Assembly: GCA_947462335.1 (NCBI GenBank)
Contig: OX381715.1
Coordinates: 42,012,650-42,076,649, forward strand
DNA length: 64,000 nucleotides
Reading direction: 5' to 3'
From: Harmothoe impar
Lineage: Eukaryota; Annelida; Polychaeta; Phyllodocida; Polynoidae
The notes below the pieces were generated by a model, which was not told the DNA's origin, did no database searches, and saw only the letters and a list, made by a program, of their open reading frames with translations. This document shows, piece by piece, positions 46,958 to 56,933 of this stretch (positions are counted from its first letter, which is position 1; the number at the start of each line of letters is the position of its first letter). The translations under genes were made by a program, and so were the position numbers.

Positions 46958-47221
46958 AGCTACTATATGGCTGTAAGAATGTAGCATAGGTACATGATAG
47001 ACCTTTACTGCTGCTGCCCCCTTTTGTATATGATACACACCCCTATGACCTCAAGTGTGTAAGCAGGTAAGTGAGTTGACAAAAAGTGTGTTACAATTCA
47101 TAAGTGTGTAAAATCTCAAAGTGTGTTGCAAATTTATGTGTGTTACTCTTAAAGCATGTTCCCACAACACACTGTTCTTAGAGTGTAGGAAAGTAGTCAA
47201 ATGTATCAGAAAGCACTACCA

Positions 47222-47432
47222 TAAAACCTTGCGTATAAGCATCCCGTATACACGTATAAGCCACCTCCTAACTTAGGAGAATCATATAAACCGCACAGGG
47301 GGTCTGATTATGGCGATTTTATTACTATAGTATACTACTAAAGACTCTCGTATAAGCCGCACCCACACTGTGTGCCAATCACATAAGCTGCACCAGCGAT
47401 GTAACTCGCCCTCAAGCCGCGGTTTTATACAG
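47222..47432 (+). repeat. ATAAGCCGCACC-type dispersed repeat, copy 3
   Basis: CACGTATAAGCCACCTCCTA, GGGGGTCTGATTATGGCGAT, CTCGTATAAGCCGCACCC. Confidence 0.6.
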
Positions 47433-47730
47433 ATCTCCAATAAGTCTCATATCTCAGCCCTAGTATTCATTTGTCCAAATCTATTAGCCCTGAGGCCCTC
47501 ATACACCGTATATTATCAGAGGCGTGCACATGCACTATTATTTAAGATTCAAAGGCATTCAGAATACATCAGGATACATCCAAAGGGAGCTGCATCACCT
47601 TTATAAATACAAAACTGAAAAACAGACACATTATCTTCATAGACAGCTCAAAGGGGTGTCAGGCGACCCCCCCCCCCCCGGAAATCTGGCGCTCGGATCC
47701 CCCTCCCCGTAACAGAAATTTCCCGAGGGC

Positions 47731-47787
47731 TTTAGGGTTAGGGTGAGGGTAGGTGTTAAACCTAGGGTTAGGGTAAGGATAGGGTTA
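47731..47787 (+). repeat. Telomere-like TTAGGG words
   Basis: Several interrupted TTAGGG/TAGGGT words. Confidence 0.5.
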
Positions 47788-48041
47788 CTCTTGGAGACAC
47801 TTTATTCATAGGGAAGAGAGACGTTATCTGTATGGGCTCCTACAGGGTGACACATCATCCAAAACATTTAACGATAGACGCACCATATCTCCCAGGAGAT
47901 CAAGCAAATCAAGTCTATTCACACGGAATTCAATAGAAATTACCCATGGGCCTGACCCCCACAATGCCTGCAATGGGGTATTTACGGTCACCACTTTGGT
48001 CAAGTCAACAAGCCTTTAAAAGTCGTCTACGTATTTTACCA

Positions 48042-48263
48042 TTAACACTTTTAGGACAAAATGTCGGTGAATGTTGCTAAAAGAAGACATTTGTCATCAT
48101 AATGCACCAATGCTGCATTGATGCACCATGCCGACCCTTCGGGGATGTCTCAGCCCCATCGGGTCAGCATGATGCTTGAATGCAGCCCTGGCAAGTTACG
48201 TCATGCATCATGACGAGGAAGGGCATGATGCATTAATGCAATATGCTGCCCTTAAAGGATTAA
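48042..48263. repeat. Hairpin-repeat family copy
   Basis: TTAACACTTTTAGGACA to CTGCCCTTAAAGGATTAA. Both hairpins are partly deleted. Confidence 0.78.
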
Positions 48264-48387
48264 CGTTCGCTCTTCGTACATTAGGGGGGCATGGCTTGTT
48301 ACCCCTGTATACACCCCCGCCAAGGCCTAATCTGGCTTGAACGGTGCCCTCGGTGGTGGTTGAGATGGTGCTTGCCTAAGAGGCCAT

Positions 48388-48563
48388 TTAAGCCTTTAAG
48401 GGCGGCATAGTATTTAAACATTCTATGCCCTTATTTGTCTTGCTGCATGAATAAAACCCTGGTGAATAACTCGCCAGCGCTGCATTCATGCATAATGCCA
48501 AACCTCTGAGAGTGTAGGAACCCCGTTGGATCAACCTGATGCTTGAATGCAGCCCTGGCGAGT
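48388..48563. repeat. Hairpin-repeat family, partial copy
   Basis: TTAAGCCTTTAAGGGCGGCA start, GGTGAATAACTCGCCAGCGC hairpin, ends after GCGAGTTACC. Confidence 0.7.
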
Positions 48564-48618
48564 TACCAACCATGGCTGGCAATAAAAGGAACATTGCTTT
48601 AAATTGGTATGTGACACG

Positions 48619-48734
48619 TAACACTTTAAGGACGGCCTAATGCATTAATGCAACATGCCTTGGTCGGCAGTGCTGTATTCCAGCATCATGCCTAGACACT
48701 CCCAAGGGTCGGCATGTCATCCTTAAATGGTTAA
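48619..48734. repeat. Hairpin-repeat family, internally deleted copy
   Basis: TAACACTTTAAGGACGGCCT to ATCCTTAAATGGTTAA in 116 bp. Confidence 0.7.
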
Positions 48735-48749
48735 ATAGCTATGCCGGCC

Positions 48750-48997
48750 TTAACCCTTTAAGGATAGATGTACATAAAATACTAATTTGTCTGTACGATG
48801 CACCGATGCAGCCCTGATGAGTTACTTGCCAGTTCTGCATTGGTGCATCATGCCGACCCTTCTGGAGTATCTCAACCTCATAAGGTTGACATGATACATA
48901 AATGCAGCACTGGTGAGTAACTCGCCAGGACTGCAATAATGCATCATGACGACCAAGGGCATGAGGCATTAAAGCATGATGCTATCCTTAAAGGGTT
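48750..48997. repeat. Hairpin-repeat family copy (full)
   Basis: TTAACCCTTTAAGGATAGAT to ATCCTTAAAGGGTT, with two hairpins and the GGAGTATCTCAACCTCATAA hinge. Confidence 0.85.
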
Positions 48998-50078
48998 GCA
49001 GGTCTCAGTGTCCAGTAGGAAGGATTTGTTGGGTGCAGCTAAATAGGACTAGTGGCTGCAGGTTGCATCAGGGGATGAGCCTGCACGGCTGGGTGCCTGA
49101 GTACACTAACACGTGACCAGATTGCTGCACTCAATGTGCCCCGTGCCACTCAACGCCCCCTGTGTTAGTGGGCACCTTCATGATGGGGGCATCAAGGAGT
49201 AGAACAACTTCAGGGGCCTTCCTTAATACCAATGGACATGCCCGATTTGTAAAAGGCGACAAGACTTGAGGGGTCTCTCGTCTTACTGATGTGATCAGTC
49301 ACTTTATAAAGTAGCCCATATCTGCACAGCCCAAGCCTTCATGCATCCCTCCTCCGTGAACCCTACGCTAGTGACTGGCGTGGACACCACCTCTTTGTAC
49401 AGTACAGAATAATGATCTTGGAATTTTGGTTCCACACCTGCCCATAGTACCCTATATCAACTTCACGCTCATATTGTAAAATAAAGTAGTATTTGGGCCC
49501 CATTTAGAGGCCCTTACCCCTGTGTCCCACGTTTCAGTATGAGGGACAGTTATGTGTGAATGCTTATATTTGACAGTTTCCTTTTTTTTTGGGGGGGGGG
49601 GGAGGGTGGAGGGGGGGGCAAACATATTCAGCCCCCGCCTCCACTGTGATTCGGAGGAGGGGACTCGGCTCCCCTGGCCTGATCGTTTTCTACGGCACTG
49701 AACAAGAGATACTCGACTGTGTTACCATTTCGGAGCCTGCGCTGCCTGCATACATCCAAACATATGAACACAATGCATCCCCTCATCCCATCTCATAAAC
49801 CTCATTTCTGTGATTTTATGTGAAACAAACATTGGAAACAACTGTTAAAATGTCTGTATATATTTGTGATTTGTTTACATATTGTGCACCTCAAAACCAA
49901 CTTATGATAAAAGTCCTATCCATTCCAGCATGATAGGGGCACTCGGGGAGGCAATGCAACGTGCACATGCTAGGTTCATGTATTTACTTTTGTATATGTT
50001 TTCTTTTAACCGAATACAACACTTTATAACAGCCTATTATAAACGGCTAAGCTAACTCTGCTGTGTGTCCCTGTGCAG

Positions 50079-50211
50079 GAGCCTGCGCTGCCTGCGTAAC
50101 ACCATCCACTGCCACCTCATCGTTACCTTCATCATCCGCAATGTGCTGTGGATGATCATGAACTTCCAGCTGATGCAGGTCAACCACAACCCACAGAGCA
50201 GCGCCTGGGAG
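50079..50211 (+). CDS. Class B GPCR, intracellular loop 1 and TM2 exon
   Basis: Fourth exon. The acceptor is ctgtgcag at 50078 and the donor is gtgagt at 50212. One base completes arginine 160, then 44 codons (phase 0 end). It starts with the class B loop-1/TM2 signature S-L-R-C-L-R-N-T-I-H, in which the arginine and histidine are conserved across the family, followed by the hydrophobic TM2 (about residues 170-192) and an extracellular loop 1 rich in N, H and Q ending S-S-A-W-E. A hairpin repeat starts about 10 bp after the donor. A 31-bp near-copy of this exon's end plus its donor reappears at 50430-50460. Confidence 0.94.
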
Positions 50212-50221
50212 GTGAGTCTTG

Positions 50222-50429
50222 TTAACCCTTTAAGGATGCATGTCGCTAAAAGATGTCATCCGTCGTCATGATGCACCAATGCAGCCCTTGTAACTTGCTG
50301 GTGCTGCATAGGTGCATCATGCAGACCCTACGGTAGTATCTCAATCCTGTAGAGTCGGCATAATGCTTGAAAGCAGCACTGGCAAGTTACTCGTCAGGGC
50401 TGCATTCACGCATCATGACGACCAAGGGT
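50222..50429. repeat. Hairpin-repeat family, copy abutting exon 4
   Basis: Starts TTAACCCTTTAAGGATGCAT ten bases after the donor. It breaks off at CGACCAAGGG, where a duplicated exon-4 end begins. Confidence 0.85.
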
Positions 50430-50460
50430 ACCCACAGAGCAGTGCATGGGAGGTAAGTCT
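50430..50460 (+). repeat. Duplicated end of receptor exon 4 with splice donor
   Basis: 31 bp matching 50189-50219 with three mismatches, ending GGGAGGTAAGTCT. In the receptor frame it would be reached only after in-frame stops in the repeat, so it is not a usable exon part. Confidence 0.85.
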
Positions 50461-50802
50461 GTTCATAACTAGTTTAGACAACCAAATCTATATGCGTTCA
50501 TGACTCAGTCTTACCAGGCCTAATTTCATGAAAACTGTGCACAACCAAATTCCACAAGGTTCCGTGCTGGCATTTTTCATATAGGTATGTCTTACGTGTC
50601 ATTTTTTCCCCTTTATCTTATAGAACTCAACGACAGTCAATATTCTGGTAGAATGCTTAGAGTTTGTTATTTTCCCTAGTAGACAAGTGCATTACGCTCA
50701 ATTTGAGCCCAACAATAGGTGTCGTAGTCAACCCACTGAATAGCCCTTTAGGGGTAAGTCAGTTCATGACTCAGTCTCACAAAATCGATCCAAGTTGAAG
50801 GT

Positions 50803-51040
50803 CTTTGACCGGGTGACATCTATGACCGGGTGACGTACAGTCCACCCTCACTACTCGAACATTTACTTCCTCGGATCCATCACTTCCTAAGACAGTTGCC
50901 TGAGAACTTCCCATATATGTTCCATTATATTAGTACTTAGTTTCTCAAATAATTATTTGCATTTTCCAAATTCGAGTGAGGGCAGACGGTATATGACCAG
51001 GTGACGTCTATGATTGCCTGACGTCATTGGCCAGGTAGCT
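50803..51040. repeat. GACCGGGTGAC-word element remnant
   Basis: Words TCTTTGACCGGGTGACATCT and GACCAGGTGACGTC flank a nested pogo-like MITE. Related to the elements at 2348 and 53505. Confidence 0.55.
50838..50989. mobile_element. pogo/Tigger-like MITE
   Basis: 152 bp, ends CAGTCCACCCTCACT / AGTGAGGGCAGACGG, TA on both sides. The terminal pattern CAGTC..CCCTC is characteristic of pogo/Tigger transposons. It is inserted inside the GACCGGGTGAC element. Confidence 0.7.
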
Positions 51041-53313
51041 CAGATCACTCCAAATCTTCTTTACATGGTCTATACTTGAGGCTGGTGTTCCACTATAAAG
51101 GGGGTATGATTTATTCAAGTCTTAGTTGGGGTATGCCGCCGCAAGGGCTGTCTTTTGGTAGACTTGGTCGTAGACGTCAGCTCACTCGGCAATCAACTTC
51201 CTTTGTTGGCTGTACTCGTAAGATTGATCCAGACGTTTACAGTCTTACTACAGACTTGCTCCTGACGGAAAGTGTCATCCTGATCGTATTGTATGTCATT
51301 GGCCTTGACCTGGTTATGAAGTTTCTATCATTGAAGAGGTATTATTTTGCAATAGTACATGCCAATTACTCCAGCCGGGAATAGTCACGTAAGGTGGCTT
51401 GTATCACACACGCTGAAAGTAACTAGATTCTCAACAGTTTTTAGCCCCAAGGTCTAATTTACACTTTCCAGAACTTAAGGTTTGAGTGCAATGCGTGAAA
51501 TAACATGCTATTAAATGTAGTCAAAGATCTCAAAAAGTCCTTGTTGCAAACCCGTGCGAAGTATTCAAGTACCACTTTTAGATTTCGATCATAGGTATTA
51601 ACTAAAACAGTCCAGTATGAGACGAAGCACATACCCAGTTTTGTATGGTAAAGTTGGGCATGCATATGTGCAGGTAGCTGCGCAGTGGACTAAATTTACC
51701 ATGAAATTTACTTGAAATCCTCGACAAAATGACTGAGAACCAAGTCCTGGCCACCCACTCATCTCACCTGCCACATTTGGTAATAAACAACATTGACATT
51801 ACATCTTGAATGCCTAGCATCAGGAGTCCTGGGATATTGAGATCAGTTTTGACCTCTAGCTAGCTTTAAAGATCATCTCGCTCCGTGTAACAACAAGATC
51901 CTGTTACACTTTGTATTGGGATGAAGATGCGTATTTTTTCCAATATTTCAAAGTAAGTTGGGTCATGACTTCATACATTATGAATGGTGAAGACAAATAA
52001 AGGATAGACGTTATTATGCATAAAGGTATCGACAGTGTAAGTGAACCATAGTCCTTTTTCCACAAACGGTCTGTTTGTCGTCATGATACATGCATCCCCT
52101 TCTGATACACTCCTCCGGTGCTTTGTATCATGCACATATTAGTTAAATTACGCATTAGTTGAGGCCCTTGTGCGCCCAACCAATATTTTATGATAAAATT
52201 AACATAAAAGCACGGAAATATGATTTTTCATCTAGGTACAAATAAACAATGTGAATCTCTGCCCCACTTTGGTAATACCTCAGTCCAGCCTTTGGCCCAA
52301 CATCAGACCTGTCCAACTTCAAACAGCCAACCTTAGCTATGATAGAATTGTCTCCATGCGGGCTTGCTACAATAGGATTACTATAGTTTTTTGTTTCAAT
52401 GAGCTCACAAAGAACTCGTTTACTACAACATAAAGATTACGTACTAGACGCGGAATACAATATGCTGATATGAGACAAAAAACGATGTCTGTCATGTACT
52501 ATATGCTTTAAAAAGTATTCTTTTTGCGTCAACACTCAGGAATATAATCAATCAATTAGGATGATATAGTAATAATGACAAATGATGCATAGAAATAGAT
52601 AGATATTTGTAACCCGAAAATGTTCACGAAAACTGCCACAACAAGGTCTATTTCTTTTACCTCAAATATCCGAATTTTCACCACAATTTATCACCTTTCC
52701 CCAAAATATGAGGCTTTAGTCTTTCTGCATTCTGACTCTACCTATGCTGCCCTCTTTCATGCTGTGGCAGACTTACATAATACTAAAGGCCTGGTCCTCT
52801 CACACCAATCAACGATCATCCTTTGTCCTACCATTGCTTTTGAAAAGCTTAACCTAATGATAGTCTGAAATGGCATGCATGCTATACCATTATGCTTGTA
52901 AATATAATGGCAAACCAGGACAGCCAAGGTATCTGTCCGACTCAAGGTATCTGTCTGACTCAGGGTGCCTTTACCCTACTTTATCACATTTCTCTCTAAA
53001 ACTAAGAGCTTTTGGTCGAAAATCTCCTTACAAGTGTGAGTTTTTGTGGTCAAAAAGGGACGTAAAGTGCTAAACCCTATATTCCCATCATTCTACAAGT
53101 GAAACAGATAAGAGCATGCTGTCCTACTGTGGCCTGTAGGGTGTGTATCTGCGGATGACAGCAGACCTCAGGGGGTACTCAGGGTCAGGGCTATATCAGT
53201 AACACCAGGGTGTCACAGTAGTCTGTCAATTCACATTGGGGCCTTAATGGGGGATGTTTCATGTCGATTTTATGAAAGACTCATGTCAGCATATTGATTT
53301 TAAGAAATACCCA

Positions 53314-53316
<3 letters not shown>
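51041..53316. other. Intron 4 DNA, nothing recognised
   Basis: AT-rich; short open frames only, none with conserved motifs. Confidence 0.45.
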
Positions 53317-53395
<79 letters not shown>

Positions 53396-53398
53396 TAT

Positions 53399-53467
<69 letters not shown>

Positions 53468-53470
53468 ACA
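53317..53470. repeat. TA microsatellite ending in TG repeat
   Basis: About 140 bp of TA dinucleotides with a few interruptions, then (TG)n. Confidence 0.97.
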
Positions 53471-53504
53471 TAGCTCCCATTTCAGCCATTTTAAAACTTG
53501 CTGG

Positions 53505-53567
53505 TCAAAGACTACACCGGTCAAAGACGACACAGGTCAAAGACGACACCCGGTCAAAGACGATTAC
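53505..53567 (+). repeat. Tandem GGTCAAAGACGACACC words
   Basis: Four units of about 17-18 bp (GGTCAAAGACGACAC...) next to the TA microsatellite. The same word family as 2348-2583. Confidence 0.75.
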
Positions 53568-54110
53568 ATTGTTACAGGCTCATAAGACACAGCCACCAGC
53601 TCCCTCCTGGTTTTAAATAGGGTCACTCCCTAGTGCTATCAGAGGGATATATCTGCCAATCCTGTAGGTGGATGATTTCCTTGTAGTTATGCCACAGTAC
53701 CATATAAAATAAAATGTGTAATCTATGTGTATAATCAAGGTCTCGAAGAAAGGTAACAATGTCATGTGCATTATATTTCGGAGACTGTTTCTTTTTCATA
53801 ACTGAAAAGGGCATGGTGGAAAAATCTGGTTTGAGTTTTTGTCAAATCTGAATCTCCACATTAGTCTTCAATTAAGGAGGAATCAGTGAGTCGTTCTGAT
53901 GAACCACGAGTCAATGTGGCAATTCGTGACTCATTCGTGGTACTTTCAGTTAATAAGAGAAAAAGAAACCTACTTAAGAAATTGATGAGTTTTCCAAGTG
54001 ATATACCAGATGACCTTCTGTGGGATGGGACTGAATCAGTGTTAATTGCCCAGGTTTATTGCTGATTTGACATCTGGAGACAAATTGATGCACTACATGT
54101 ACCTTGTTCA

Positions 54111-54277
54111 TTAACCCATTACAGAGGGATGTCGCTAAAAGATGTCATGCACCAATGCAGCCTCGGCGAGTAACTCGCCGGGGCTGCATTGGTGCATCAT
54201 GCTGACCCTTCAGGAGTGTCTCAACCTAATAAGGGTGGCATGATGCTTGAATGCATCTCTGGCGGGTTACTCGTTAA
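54111..54277. repeat. Hairpin-repeat family, truncated copy with stem covariation
   Basis: Stem GCCTCGGCGAG TAA CTCGCCGGGGC, where the family has GCCCTGGCGAG TAA CTCGCCAGGGC: a T-A pair became C-G. Confidence 0.8.
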
Positions 54278-54694
54278 CTAGTAGGAACATGTAATATAAT
54301 ACTTTGTCAAGTGTATTGTGTGCTTGTTATGTCAAATACGGGACTGCAACAGTGTAAATTTCAGGGAAAGTGGGTAAGGCTGTGTGCGCTTAAAGAAATT
54401 TAATTTGAGTTTTCTTTTAGTTTAAAATATAGTGGGATTATTATGTTGAATGCGGTACATAACAAACATAGGGCAATAGTTTTAAGATATCCCTGTTTTG
54501 AGATGCCCCTGTGAATTGTCAGCCGGACGCTCCTTATAATCACGTAAAGCCCAGGGTAATGCGGAGCAAGAAGTCTTCATAGATTCAGAACTTTTTCAAC
54601 CCCTACACTAGTTAGGCTATACTGGAGGTTAAGGCCATTGCTCGCTTTCTTTCTGTGACGGATTAGTAGCCTATCTCTTATGCGTGAAATAGAA

Positions 54695-54791
54695 TAACCA
54701 CAGAGTAACTCGCCAGGGCTTCATTGGTGTATGATGCAGACCCTTCAAGTTTCCCAACCCCAAAGGGTAGGCATGAAGCTTGAAGAGTGTA
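54695..54791. repeat. Hairpin-repeat family copy, left half (split by the TTAA element)
   Basis: GAGTAACTCGCCAGGGCTTC, then CTTGAAGAGTGT, ending where the TTAA transposon starts. Confidence 0.75.
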
Positions 54792-54899
54792 TTAAGGTGG
54801 GTCGCTACCCTTGAGTCAAAGTCACTGAAAGTTAACAGAATCTCCCAATTTTTTTTCACTGACAGTTAAATCATATAGAATCAGAAAATGTAAAGAAAA

Positions 54900-55057
54900 A
54901 TGGATCCATCCAATATATGTTATACAGGATTGGCTGGGGTATTGACGGAAGAACTCGCCAGGTGGCACCACTCTCACCACCTACCTGGGCCACCTGGCCG
55001 CTCACCCCAGCCAGTGCCTCATGTCCACCCACCTGGGTGCCAGGACAGACTCAGTTT
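54900..55057 (+). repeat. Split direct repeat A1 (left end of the DIRS-like element)
   Basis: 158 bp identical to 59781-59938. It begins ATGGATCCATCCAATATATG and ends ...CAGACTCAGTTT, 25 bp before the gag ATG, so it probably holds the promoter and 5' leader. Confidence 0.95.
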
Positions 55058-55082
55058 ACCCTGAGCTATTTGCATTTTAATC

Positions 55083-56918
55083 ATGGTTCAATGCCAGAAC
55101 TGTGGCCATGGTTTCCATGGTAATTGCAAGAACTGCCCTGGATGTGGTCAACCCGCTCCTGAGCATAAGTCTAGTTCACAGGAGGAGGCACAGGACACTT
55201 TACCTGGAGACACCTCAGGCCAGGCCATGGACACCGGTGGCCATGGTGGTGAGGGGGGGGGAGGGGGTGACCGACAACAACAGTCCAGCCTGTCACCCAC
55301 CCCTCCTGATCACAGGGAGCCTGAACAGGTCCTAGAGGATAGGATCACTGCAGCCAGAGAGAGGAACGACCTATTACGGCGGAAGAGAGACCTAATCGAC
55401 CTAAACAAGAGGTTAGCAGAGATTGAGCTTGACAATGCGGCCTTAGAGGAGGAGTACAGGCAGTCTATGCGGATGATCTATGCCTCCCAGCAGTCGGCCA
55501 TTGCTCAACGTCAACAAGGTATGTCCGCATTCGGAAGCGGCCTAACATCCCCTCCCACCGCCCATACAGCCTCTCAATCCGCCTACACAGCCGCCCCAGG
55601 TGTGTCAGCGAACGCGGACAGCAGCAACCCCCGCTCTGCGGCCGCATTCGGAAACACTATGTGGTCTTCAGTAGGCGGCAGTGATCCGCGTGCAGGGGAC
55701 GCGGGGAATTTAGTGTCCGCGAACGCAGCCAGCAGCGGACAGCGCCTCTCTCCGCTGGTGCCGGGCGGAACAGGCGCTAACTATGCGGATCAGACAGGCC
55801 GCCGGGAACAATCTACAATCCAAGATGGCGCCCAAGCACATGTAAACATTGCGGACAGCCTATCTGGAGAGGAATTACAGAGTTTCCTGCTAAATTCACA
55901 GCATGTAGGAAGCTTTGGTGCCTTTCAGCAGATTGGTTCAACCTCTGGGATTGATCGTATACCCGCGCAGATGGCGGCAGCGGCCGGGAGGATGGCAGGA
56001 GACAGCCAGCAGGTGGGTGCCAGTGTACACACACAGCCCACACTGCAGTCTCAGCCCTCCCCTCAGCTGTTTTACAGAGATGGGTCCCTTTACACAGGGC
56101 CTACTCAGCACCAGCAGCAATCCAGAGATACTTCTACCACCCTACAGGCCGGCCTGTTTAAGGCAGGACTCACCCCTGCTCACATGGGTCTGTCTGGCAA
56201 CTTCTCCAACTTCATGGACACCAGGAACAACCAAGGTTCAGGTGAAGGTGATTTGCTTTCTACTCTGTGTAGGATTGGGGAGGTGACTAGGAGGAAGAGG
56301 TCTAGTCACTGGCTCAGACCTGACTATCACATACCCACTGACAAGGTGTACTCTGACATGACATACAGGGAATTACTGTTTGGTATGACATGTGTCCAAA
56401 AGAAGTTGATGTTTGCCAATCTGCCTCAGTGGTCTGCTAAAGACTATGGGGACCATATGAGGTTTGTAGCCATGAAGGGCCTATCCAATTCATTCACTGC
56501 CCCAGCCTTGGCCAGGTATGAACATGACCTCACCTCCAAGGTTCTGTCAGGGGAAGTAGAAACCTTCTCGGCGGCAGACCATGAGGGTGTGTACACTCAC
56601 CTAGGGGCTGAAAATCTCACAATTGTAGCAGAGCTTAGGGCAGAGATTGCCAGAATGAAAGGGGGTTCCAACAAGAACAGTGGCAACACCAAGAAAAAGG
56701 GGGGAGTTAGTCACCCCCGGTGCCCGGAGGATATATGTGCTTCCTTCAACTTCACCCACTGCGGCTTCAACCCCTGCAACAGGTCTCATGTGTGTGCTGT
56801 ATGCAGGGGGAGCCACAAGGCCAAGAGTGGGTGTGTGAGCCAAGGCCAGCAGAACACTAGCCATGTAGGTCAGGGTCCATCATTCCCTCCTCCTCAGTTT
56901 GGTCAGCGGCCAACCTGA
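55083..56918 (+). CDS. DIRS-like element Gag-like ORF1
   Basis: 611 residues, the putative nucleocapsid/particle protein of the DIRS-like element. A cysteine cluster at the N-terminus (C4-x2-C7, then C15-x2-C18-x2-C21) looks like a zinc ribbon. A strongly charged heptad-like segment at about 84-125 is a probable coiled coil. The middle is Ser/Gln/Ala/Gly-rich and presumably disordered. A conserved-looking helical region spans about 395-530. A C-terminal Cys/His cluster at about 548-585 (C...C...H-C...C-x-x-S-H-x-C-x-x-C-x-x-S-H) resembles the zinc-binding tail of DIRS/Ngaro gag proteins. It ends in TGA at 56916-56918 and shares its reading frame with the RT ORF that follows. Confidence 0.85.
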   Translation: MVQCQNCGHGFHGNCKNCPGCGQPAPEHKSSSQEEAQDTLPGDTSGQAMDTGGHGGEGGGGGDRQQQSSLSPTPPDHREPEQVLEDRITAARERNDLLRRKRDLIDLNKRLAEIELDNAALEEEYRQSMRMIYASQQSAIAQRQQGMSAFGSGLTSPPTAHTASQSAYTAAPGVSANADSSNPRSAAAFGNTMWSSVGGSDPRAGDAGNLVSANAASSGQRLSPLVPGGTGANYADQTGRREQSTIQDGAQAHVNIADSLSGEELQSFLLNSQHVGSFGAFQQIGSTSGIDRIPAQMAAAAGRMAGDSQQVGASVHTQPTLQSQPSPQLFYRDGSLYTGPTQHQQQSRDTSTTLQAGLFKAGLTPAHMGLSGNFSNFMDTRNNQGSGEGDLLSTLCRIGEVTRRKRSSHWLRPDYHIPTDKVYSDMTYRELLFGMTCVQKKLMFANLPQWSAKDYGDHMRFVAMKGLSNSFTAPALARYEHDLTSKVLSGEVETFSAADHEGVYTHLGAENLTIVAELRAEIARMKGGSNKNSGNTKKKGGVSHPRCPEDICASFNFTHCGFNPCNRSHVCAVCRGSHKAKSGCVSQGQQNTSHVGQGPSFPPPQFGQRPT

Positions 56919-56933
56919 TGGGATCCAGCCCCC

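Larger units (their letters stand above)
45294..47185. mobile_element. CACTC-ended element (1.9 kb) with TGTGTT-word arms
   Basis: Ends CACTCTAAAAACAGTGTGTT and its complement AACACACTGTTCTTAGAGTG (one mismatch) with TA on both outer sides. About 140 bp at each end is filled with the words AACACACTTTT / AAAGTGTGTT. The interior carries three tRNA-like sequences and no convincing ORF. It lies in intron 3. Confidence 0.75.
47433..50078. other. Intron 3 DNA with repeats
   Basis: Outside the four hairpin-repeat copies (48042-48997) and the telomere-like words, there are a C-run at 47669-47678 and a G-run at 49588-49602. 48998-49560 and 49800-50078 show nothing recognisable. Confidence 0.45.

Noticed and set aside
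53254..53616. 120-aa and opposite-strand open frames across the TA tract
   Set aside because: Ile-Tyr repeats are translation of a TA microsatellite.
54917..55123. 62-68 aa open frames in the A repeats of the DIRS-like element
   Set aside because: They lie in the terminal repeat and its leader; identical at both repeats because the DNA is identical.
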